Positions 1 through 4,488 of a DNA stretch of 11,567 nucleotides are shown here, one piece after another (the first letter of the stretch is position 1; each line of letters opens with the position of its first letter). The notes under the pieces are model-generated. The model saw nothing but the letters and a program-made list of their open reading frames with translations. It did not search any database and had not been told where the DNA came from. A program made the translations under genes and the position numbers. The stretch spans positions 1-11,567 of the forward strand of contig JALRDG010000076.1 of NCBI GenBank assembly GCA_023257055.1, in the 5' to 3' direction. Source of the DNA: Candidatus Saccharimonadia bacterium (GTDB lineage: Bacteria; Patescibacteriota; Saccharimonadia; Saccharimonadales; Saccharimonadaceae).

Positions 1-862
1 TACCCGTGAAGGTAACGACCTCTACTACGAAATGGAAGAAGCTGGCGTGCTCGATAAGACATCACTTGTCTTCGGCCAGATGAACGAACCGCCAGGAGCT
101 CGTCTTCGCGTGGCATTGTCTGGTCTTGCGATGGCAGAAACCTTCCGTGATGAAGGTAAGGACGTCCTGCTGTTTATCGACAATATCTACCGCTATACTC
201 AGGCCGGTGCCGAAGTATCTGCCCTTTTGGGTCGCCTTCCGTCAGCCGTGGGTTATCAGCCGAACTTGCAGCAAGAGATGGGCGCGCTACAAGAGCGTAT
301 TACGTCTACAAAGAAGGGTTCGATTACGTCAGTCCAGGCTGTCTACGTGCCAGCTGACGACCTTACCGACCCAGCGCCGGCAACGACTTTCGCTCACCTT
401 GATGCGACGATCGTCATGAACCGTGCACTGACAGAAATTGGTATCTACCCTGCCGTTGACGTGCTCGATAGCTCATCAAACAGTCTCGATCCAGAAGTTG
501 TCGGCGACGAGCACTACCGAGTAGCTCGTGAAGTTCAGCGGGTACTGCAGAGCTATAAAGAACTTCAGGACATCATTGCCATCCTTGGTATGGAAGAGCT
601 TTCGGACGATCAGAAGCAAACTGTTGCTCGTGCTCGTCGTATCCAGCGCTTCCTAGCACAGCCATTCCATGTTGCCGAGAAGTTCACCGGTAACCCAGGC
701 GTGTACGTCAAGCTTGAAGACACGATTCGTGACGCTGGCGATATTCTGGCTGGTAAGTACGACGACAAACCAGAAAACTGGTTCTACATGGTGAACGGTT
801 CCCTGCTCGATAAACTTGCAGAAGAAAAAGCAGCACCTAAGAAGGAAGCGAAGAAAGCCTAA
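1..862 (+). CDS. atpD: ATP synthase F1 subunit beta, C-terminal part (5' end outside window)
   Basis: Catalytic beta subunit of the F1 sector, which makes or hydrolyses ATP in rotary coupling with Fo at the cytoplasmic membrane face. The reading frame is open from base 2 (TREGNDLYYEMEEAG), just after the family's GER segment, so the P-loop and the catalytic Glu lie to the left of the window. Visible landmarks are GQMNEPPGARLRVA, the Walker B strand DVLLFIDNIYRY, GRLPSAVGYQP, QERITSTKKGSITS, VPADDLTDPAPATTFAHLDA, the adenine-pocket IYPAVD, and QRFLAQPF. The regulatory DELSEED region reads EELSDDQ, and the usual PLDSTSR loop reads VLDSSSN. The C-terminus ends in a Lys/Ala-rich tail. The stop TAA overlaps the atpC start in TAATG, so the two are translationally coupled in the atp operon. 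Identity is essentially certain from motif density. Confidence 0.98.
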   Translation, partial: TREGNDLYYEMEEAGVLDKTSLVFGQMNEPPGARLRVALSGLAMAETFRDEGKDVLLFIDNIYRYTQAGAEVSALLGRLPSAVGYQPNLQQEMGALQERITSTKKGSITSVQAVYVPADDLTDPAPATTFAHLDATIVMNRALTEIGIYPAVDVLDSSSNSLDPEVVGDEHYRVAREVQRVLQSYKELQDIIAILGMEELSDDQKQTVARARRIQRFLAQPFHVAEKFTGNPGVYVKLEDTIRDAGDILAGKYDDKPENWFYMVNGSLLDKLAEEKAAPKKEAKKA

Positions 863-1284
863 TGAAGTTGCAGCTGGTAACACTGGCTGGCGTGAAGCAC
901 GACCAAGACGTGTATGAGGTAATCTTGCCGACCGCCGAGGGTGAGATTGCCGTCTTTCCTGACCACGAACCGTTAGTGACACTAGCGGTTCCTGGTGCAA
1001 TTGGTGTACGGGAAACAAAAGATGCGCCGGATAGCGAGATGGAATATTTCGCTATTTCAGGTGGAATCATTGAAGTTTCTGGCCGCACAGTACGTGTACT
1101 CGTCGATGAAGCTGAATCCAGTGAAGAAATTGCCGAAGAAGAATCTCGAGCAGCACTTGCCCGTGCCGAAGAGTTGCGCGATAATGCTGGCGATCAACTT
1201 GAGCGAGAGAAAGCAATGCAGCTGATTGATCGACACTCGGTACGCCTGAAGGTGGCTGAACTTCGTCGCCGTAAACGCCGCTAA
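862..1284 (+). CDS. atpC: ATP synthase F1 subunit epsilon
   Basis: 140 residues, a normal length for the epsilon subunit, which sits in the central stalk and regulates ATP hydrolysis. Residues 1 to about 88 match the N-terminal beta-sandwich: the family pattern 'G-x-I-x-v-x-P-x-H-x-P-L-V-T' appears as EGEIAVFPDHEPLVTLAVPG, and AISGGIIEVSGRTVRVLVDEA follows. Residues about 89-135 form the two-helix C-terminal domain (ESRAALARAEELRDN and a second charged helix), ending in an unusually basic RRRKRR tail. The ATG overlaps the atpD TAA by one base, fixing the start, and a hairpin terminator follows 13 bases after the stop, so this is the last gene of the atp operon. I see no feature suggesting another function. 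Confidence 0.96.
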   Translation: MKLQLVTLAGVKHDQDVYEVILPTAEGEIAVFPDHEPLVTLAVPGAIGVRETKDAPDSEMEYFAISGGIIEVSGRTVRVLVDEAESSEEIAEEESRAALARAEELRDNAGDQLEREKAMQLIDRHSVRLKVAELRRRKRR

Positions 1285-1297
1285 GGCTAAAGTCAAT

Positions 1298-1333
1298 AAA
1301 AAATCGAGCCATCTACGGAGGCTCGATTTTTTT
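1298..1333 (+). terminator. Intrinsic terminator of the atp operon with a UACG tetraloop
   Basis: The arm AAATCGAGCC (1301-1310) pairs with GGCTCGATTT (1320-1329), extended by A:T pairs on the outside. Inside, after one bulged A (1311), TC/GA close the loop TACG (1314-1317) as C(UACG)G, a very stable UNCG-type tetraloop. The 3' arm runs into a T-tract (1327-1333). It lies just after the atpC stop and before the next promoter. Confidence 0.9.
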
Positions 1334-1362
1334 CCAGCCTTTTTTCTTCTTTTTCACAGGCG

Positions 1363-1368
1363 TACAAT
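1363..1368 (+). promoter_or_regulatory. -10 box (TACAAT) before the carbonic anhydrase-like gene
   Basis: TACAAT matches TATAAT at 5 of 6 positions and ends 12 bases before the ATG at 1381. No convincing -35 is visible; the region at the right distance is T-rich. The expected start of transcription falls about 5 bases before the ATG. The purine stretch AGAGGA (1369-1374) could act as a Shine-Dalgarno only if transcription starts further upstream. The block GTACAATAGAGGAAGACTAATG closely resembles GTACAATAGAAGACAAATG at 8554-8572. Confidence 0.5.
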
Positions 1369-1380
1369 AGAGGAAGACTA

Positions 1381-2256
1381 ATGGAAATGGATAGATATAG
1401 CATGACGAATGAATCAGTTAAAGACACCATAGAAAATAATTACCCACTACTACAGCATGCTGAGGGTACAATCGAAGCTGGCTTCGAACAGCAAGAGCGA
1501 TTGGATGAAGTGACCGAACTACTTGTCACTGGCGAGTTTCATACACTTGTCGAAGACTATGGCATGATTAAGTGTATTGACGGACGGCCCGGAGGATACG
1601 GGCTATATCCGAATACGGCAGGTGGTACGGAGACGTTGCTTGTTGCGGATGACCTGACGACCAAACGGTTTGCCGATGAAACTGGCACGACTGTGAATGC
1701 CTATCGTAACCTCATCCATTATCTTGAAGAGGCTGGCGAGATGGTCGGTGGGCATGGCGACAATCATGCTGAGGGTGCGGCGAGTGGCTGCGGTGCAAAC
1801 GATAAGTTGGAAAAAATTTACGCGTTCATGGTGCGTTCGGCTGATATACTGCGGGAACTAGCCGAAAAGCTCGGCGTGGTGGTTGACGACATTACGCACG
1901 ACACCATTATCGCCAATGCTGCCGCTCGTACGCAATTTTCAACCGGAGCAGAGCTGTTGTCGGTACTTTTGGAAAACGAGAATGCTCATCACGAAGAGTT
2001 GCTTGATGTGCATAATGAAGTCGTCGCCGTTATAAATACGCAGCCGGACACGTCATTGGATCGACAGGCACTTGCTGACCATTTTGGAGATGACTATCAG
2101 GCATTTAATGTTGATGTTTGGGCGTTTAGTGGCGCTGCGGCAAGTATTGCTGAATTGCCAGAGGAGATTTCGGCAAAAGTCGTCGCAATGGTGTATTACA
2201 ACCTCGCCACTGCACATGTACTCTGTGGTAAAGGTATGCGCGTCGTCGTACTATAA
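1381..2256 (+). CDS. Cadmium/zeta-class-like carbonic anhydrase (metal-binding CxDxR protein)
   Basis: 291 residues with no signal peptide, so probably cytoplasmic; likely role CO2 + H2O to bicarbonate. Seen: C65-I-D67-G-R69 (the CxDxR metal-ligand and Asp-Arg dyad pattern shared with beta-class enzymes), then GGH125GDNH129 and SGC137GANDKL, giving a Cys-His-Cys metal site with either H125 or H129 as the His ligand. The C-terminal half carries HNEVVAVINTQPDTSLDRQA (211-230) and QAFNVDVWAF (240-249), patterns I associate from memory with the bacterial 'cadmium-containing carbonic anhydrase' relatives of the diatom CDCA repeats. Only one repeat is present, unlike the multi-repeat diatom protein. 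ATG 1381 is preceded by a purine-rich stretch and a -10 box; M3 or M8 are possible alternative starts. It lies directly after the atp operon terminator, in its own unit. A non-catalytic metal protein of the same fold cannot be excluded. Confidence 0.68.
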   Translation: MEMDRYSMTNESVKDTIENNYPLLQHAEGTIEAGFEQQERLDEVTELLVTGEFHTLVEDYGMIKCIDGRPGGYGLYPNTAGGTETLLVADDLTTKRFADETGTTVNAYRNLIHYLEEAGEMVGGHGDNHAEGAASGCGANDKLEKIYAFMVRSADILRELAEKLGVVVDDITHDTIIANAAARTQFSTGAELLSVLLENENAHHEELLDVHNEVVAVINTQPDTSLDRQALADHFGDDYQAFNVDVWAFSGAAASIAELPEEISAKVVAMVYYNLATAHVLCGKGMRVVVL

Positions 2257-2267
2257 TACGCTCGCAT

Positions 2268-2308
2268 CAATTTAAATACGTCCGGATATACCGGACGTAT
2301 TTAAATTG
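2268..2308. terminator. Bidirectional terminator, perfect 18-bp inverted repeat
   Basis: CAATTTAAATACGTCCGG (2268-2285) is exactly repeated in inverse complement at 2291-2308, with the 5-base loop ATATA. A GC-rich top (ACGTCCGG/CCGGACGT) is flanked on both strands by AT-rich runs, so it can work in both directions. It separates the convergent carbonic anhydrase-like gene (stop 2254-2256) from the pilin gene, whose TAA stop (2303-2301) lies inside the stem. Confidence 0.82.
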
Positions 2309-2831
2309 TCAGGTGTATACGACAAATGACGTAGTTGTTGGCTGTATCTACGTAATCCGATACGGTGCCGCTTGGGCATGTTTGACCATTGAGAATTGTA
2401 CGTAAATAAATATTGCCCGATCCGTCGTAGTTGACGTATGGACCGACAGTAAACGTAACTGGTTTTCGTGGTCCTCCGGGTAAGGTGCCTACTTTCTTGA
2501 GTTCGGTCATTAATGCTGTGTTATTTGATTCGTAGTATGTAGTTGCAGTACCCGCCGTGTAATCCCGACAAGCGCGTACACCTCCTGCACCGATAGGAAA
2601 TCCAGAGCCTAGGCAGTACCCTCCGGTGGCCATTGCCGGATAGCCACCCTCGAAAGCCTTGTAAAGTTCAAATTGCTTCTCCCAGGCTTTTAATTCGTGG
2701 TAGCGAGCGCTGTTATGTGCACGGTTCTGTACGCCGCCAAAAGCGACCGTAGAGATCCCTGCTAGTATTCCAATGACTACGATCGTTATTAAGAGTTCGA
2801 CAATAGTAAAGCCATAAGCGCGTTGCTGCAT
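2301..2831 (-). CDS. Type IV pilin-like protein (prepilin, class III signal)
   Basis: 176 residues from the ATG at 2831. The leader MQQRAYG ends at G7, where a PilD-type prepilin peptidase would cut, followed by mature FTIVELLITIVVIGILAG with the hallmark Glu at mature position 5 (E12) and a hydrophobic helix to about residue 31. An extended amphipathic helix (to about 62, HELKAWEKQFELYKAF) leads to a GGYPA turn and a globular domain with Cys73, Cys88, Cys152 and Cys170 that could form disulfides outside the cell. An ATG two codons upstream (2837) is also possible. I chose 2831 because a -10 box lies exactly 6 bases before it and because the second pilin here also starts MQQR. No assembly ATPase or platform gene is in the window, so it is either a major or a minor pilin expressed apart from its machinery. 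Confidence 0.9.
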   Translation of the reverse strand: MQQRAYGFTIVELLITIVVIGILAGISTVAFGGVQNRAHNSARYHELKAWEKQFELYKAFEGGYPAMATGGYCLGSGFPIGAGGVRACRDYTAGTATTYYESNNTALMTELKKVGTLPGGPRKPVTFTVGPYVNYDGSGNIYLRTILNGQTCPSGTVSDYVDTANNYVICRIHLTI

Positions 2832-2837
2832 ATACAT

Positions 2838-2866
2838 AGCATATAGGTGGTGGATGTAAGATGCAA
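2838..2866 (-). promoter_or_regulatory. Promoter of the first pilin gene (leaderless type)
   Basis: On the minus strand TTGCAT (2866-2861), a 17-base spacer and TATGCT (2843-2838) form a -35/-10 pair, with the -10 ending 6 bases before ATG 2831. The transcript would start at or next to the A of that ATG. The element sits just inside and after the end of the dus gene. Confidence 0.5.
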
Positions 2867-2867
2867 G

Positions 2868-3827
2868 CTATGCTGAAATCTTGCTGAGGATTGCCCGGAC
2901 TTCGGCGGTGCTTTTAGCGTGCATAAGTGTATCGCGCAGTTCGCCGGCGCCTTCAAATTCGCGCACGTAAATTTTAAAGAATCGCTTCAGTGGTTCGAAT
3001 TTGCGCTCGCCATGTTCTAGGGAGTACTGATCGTGAAGATCGAGCTGTAATTGCAGGAGGTTCAGTAGCTCCTCGCGAGTATGTTGCTTGGCTTCTTTTT
3101 CGAATGCAAAAGGATTATGGAATATCCCTCGTCCAATCATGACGCCATCGACACCATACTGGGTGACCAATTCTTCCCCGTGTTGACGGTCGCGTATGTC
3201 GCCGTTGATAGTCAGGAGTGTGTGTGGGGCAATTTCATCGCGCAGTTGTTTAATTTCCGGTATAAGTTCAAAATGCGCGGGTACCTTGCTCATTTCTTTT
3301 TTGGTACGAAGATGGATCGTAAGGTTCACTATGTCTTGCTTAAGGATGTGAGTTAGCCATTCACGCCATTCGTCAACTCGGGTATAGCCTAGGCGTGTCT
3401 TGACGCTAACTGGCAGGCCTGCAGTCTTGGCGGCTGCGATAGCTGCTGCAGCGAGCTCTGGCTGGCGAATAAGGGCCGCTCCTCCGCTTTTGATGGCTGA
3501 TTTTGCCGGACATCCCATATTGATATCAATGCCATCATAGCCAAGCTCACGGCAGTAGACGGCTATTTTGGCCATTGATTCTGGGTCGCCACCCCAGATT
3601 TGAGCAATGATTGGCGACTCATCGGCTGTTTTGATTAAACGGCCGCCGATGGCTTTTTGCCCGGCCGCTACCCAGCCGGTCGCATTTGTAAATTCAGTGT
3701 AAAAAAGCTCTGGACGAGCTGCCGAAGCGACGACATGGCGAAACACCACGTCGGTTACTGCCTCCATTGGGGCAAGTATAAAAAATGGCTTCGGCAGCTC
3801 GTGCCAGATAGAAGTAGATGAGCTCAC
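2868..3827 (-). CDS. tRNA-dihydrouridine synthase (Dus family)
   Basis: 319 residues, a normal Dus length. FMN-dependent reduction of uridines in the tRNA D-loop, cytoplasmic. The TIM barrel shows ILAPMEAVTDVVFR (17-30; family APMxGVTDxxFR), INMGC106P with the catalytic Cys that protonates the uracil, K143 in SVKTRLGY, the IH172LRT flavin/substrate motif, INGDIRD (207-213) and GVMIGRGIFHNPF (228-240) for phosphate binding. The C-terminal helical domain (about 245-319) is the tRNA-binding part. The start is GTG at 3827, overlapping the TGA of the upstream 60-residue ORF in GTGA, with GGAG about 7 bases upstream; the two are therefore coupled. Which tRNA positions it modifies cannot be read from sequence; it most resembles the bacterial DusB-type general family. 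Confidence 0.95.
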   Translation of the reverse strand: MSSSTSIWHELPKPFFILAPMEAVTDVVFRHVVASAARPELFYTEFTNATGWVAAGQKAIGGRLIKTADESPIIAQIWGGDPESMAKIAVYCRELGYDGIDINMGCPAKSAIKSGGAALIRQPELAAAAIAAAKTAGLPVSVKTRLGYTRVDEWREWLTHILKQDIVNLTIHLRTKKEMSKVPAHFELIPEIKQLRDEIAPHTLLTINGDIRDRQHGEELVTQYGVDGVMIGRGIFHNPFAFEKEAKQHTREELLNLLQLQLDLHDQYSLEHGERKFEPLKRFFKIYVREFEGAGELRDTLMHAKSTAEVRAILSKISA

Positions 3828-4006
3828 TCACCTGCTCCGGTCAGATAGATACCGGTGCCAGGCACCTCCCCGTGGAGAGGGCGGATCTTTTCGAGATCAT
3901 CAAGAGAATCTTGAAGGGTTCTCGGGGTGCTCTGGACGGTTTCCCAACTGAGGTCGCCGTGCGTGACGACCGGCAGCGGGAAAGTTTCCGGGTGTTGATC
4001 GGACAT
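3824..4006 (-). CDS. Small hypothetical protein coupled to dus
   Basis: 60 residues from ATG 4006, beginning MSDQHPETFPLPVVTHGDLS. Not recognised. It is acidic and soluble, with one short predicted helix (about 28-44, TLQDSLDDLEKIR) and a Gly/Pro-rich end; no Cys, transmembrane segment or signal peptide. The start at 4006 is supported by a near-perfect Shine-Dalgarno AGGAGG four bases before it. A longer in-frame version from ATG 4042 (72 residues, beginning MSERYTDSP) is possible and sits 5 bases after a TATAAT box, i.e. where a leaderless start would be. Its TGA overlaps the dus GTG, so it is the first cistron of a two-gene operon. Function unknown; the coupling hints at a link to Dus or simply to co-expression. 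Confidence 0.72.
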   Translation of the reverse strand: MSDQHPETFPLPVVTHGDLSWETVQSTPRTLQDSLDDLEKIRPLHGEVPGTGIYLTGAGE

Positions 4007-4016
4007 GATTCCTCCT
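4007..4016 (-). promoter_or_regulatory. Strong Shine-Dalgarno deciding the start of the 60-residue ORF
   Basis: AGGAGGAATC precedes ATG 4006 on the minus strand. It is the best anti-SD match in the window, in contrast to most genes here, which lack an SD. It argues for the internal start over ATG 4042. Confidence 0.7.
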
Positions 4017-4047
4017 GGTGAATCGGTATAGCGTTCTGACATAATCA

Positions 4048-4077
4048 ATTATACCATAGATGATATATTAACGTGAA
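4048..4077 (-). promoter_or_regulatory. Promoter of the small-ORF/dus operon
   Basis: Perfect -10 TATAAT (4053-4048), with TTCACG (4077-4072) as a 4-of-6 -35 at 18 bases. The predicted start is near 4041, giving either a leaderless mRNA for ATG 4042 or a roughly 35-base leader with the SD for ATG 4006. Confidence 0.6.
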
Positions 4078-4078
4078 C

Positions 4079-4120
4079 GTCTCCCATCGGGCATGATATA
4101 TTTCGTGCACAATGGGAGAC
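4079..4120. other. Two-tier hairpin of unknown role
   Basis: Outer stem GTCTCCCAT (4079-4087) with ATGGGAGAC (4112-4120), a 3/3 internal loop, then inner stem GCATGA (4091-4096) with TCGTGC (4103-4108, one G-U pair) and loop TATATT. It has no T-run after it on either strand, so it is a poor intrinsic terminator. It lies between the dus-operon promoter and the mini zinc-finger ORF. It may be an RNA element in the 3' end of the mini-ORF transcript or a protein-binding palindrome. Confidence 0.4.
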
Positions 4121-4203
4121 GGACAGGAATAGTGCGTTGCGGGTAGAATAAATCGCCGCGAGACCTGTTTTTACGCCCCGAGGGACGTCCGTCTTGGTAG
4201 AGG

Positions 4204-4347
4204 CTACTTCTGCGTGTCGCAGGTGTATGCGTGGCCCGAACCGCCGCAGTCGCGGCAGGTGCCGGTGCCTCCTCTGGATTTACGCGAGTCGCCGTGACAG
4301 CGATCGCAACAGCCATCACAATTGCGGGTGCCGTGGACAGCAGGCAT
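4204..4347 (-). CDS. Cysteine-rich mini-protein, DnaJ-like zinc-finger motifs
   Basis: 47 residues from ATG 4347, or 51 from an in-frame ATG at 4359. It is dominated by C10-DG-C13-C14-DR-C17-HGD and C31-RD-C34-GGSG, plus C43. The second block is an exact CxxCxGxG and the first (CDRCHGD) nearly one; in DnaJ and related chaperones such pairs of repeats build a zinc site. Basic, with a flexible SRKSRGGTG linker. No J-domain or other partner domain is attached, so the whole protein is one zinc-binding module; cytoplasmic. No clear SD or -10 box is visible, and it lies alone between the helicase end and the dus operon. Support is the strict Cys spacing and the Gly pattern in one frame of an otherwise empty 435-base gap; function is unknown. 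Confidence 0.62.
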   Translation of the reverse strand: MPAVHGTRNCDGCCDRCHGDSRKSRGGTGTCRDCGGSGHAYTCDTQK

Positions 4348-4488
4348 GATGTGTCCCATCTATGAAATGGATACGGGGTTGCACTATTCCTATCAAAAAG
4401 CGTAGTCGAAGGCCGACTGCACTATGAAATGATAGGCGTCTGGCGTGCAACGATTACATTACAATTATAAACGATTATGTATGTATTG
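4348..4488. other. Non-coding stretch with hairpin and short repeats
   Basis: No credible gene here. It holds the helicase terminator candidate, a 10-base direct repeat CTATGAAATG (4360-4369 and 4422-4431), an 8-base direct repeat TGCACTAT (4380-4387 and 4418-4425), and a 7-base inverted pair CCTATCA/TGATAGG (4389-4395 and 4430-4436) that encloses the hairpin. The part next to the helicase stop is AT-rich, with ACGATTA twice. Confidence 0.5.
4395..4422 (-). terminator. Probable intrinsic terminator after the helicase-nuclease gene
   Basis: Read on the minus strand: GTGCAGTCG, loop GCCTT, CGACTACGC (one internal mismatch), immediately followed by TTTTT (4399-4395). It lies 67 bases after the helicase stop. 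The stem is moderate, so termination may be partial, letting some transcripts read into the zinc-finger mini-ORF. Confidence 0.55.

Noticed and set aside
653..1018. 121-codon minus-strand ORF across the atpD/atpC junction
   Set aside because: Antisense shadow of two certain genes, with no motif or start signal.
4121..4203. Possible tRNA or second small ORF downstream of the mini-ORF
   Set aside because: No cloverleaf, no GTTCRA T-loop in context and no frame longer than about 17 codons with a start.
4068..4319. 83-codon minus-strand ORF
   Set aside because: Low-complexity Ala/Pro/Arg composition; it is another frame of the Cys-rich mini-ORF, whose motif spacing is far more protein-like.
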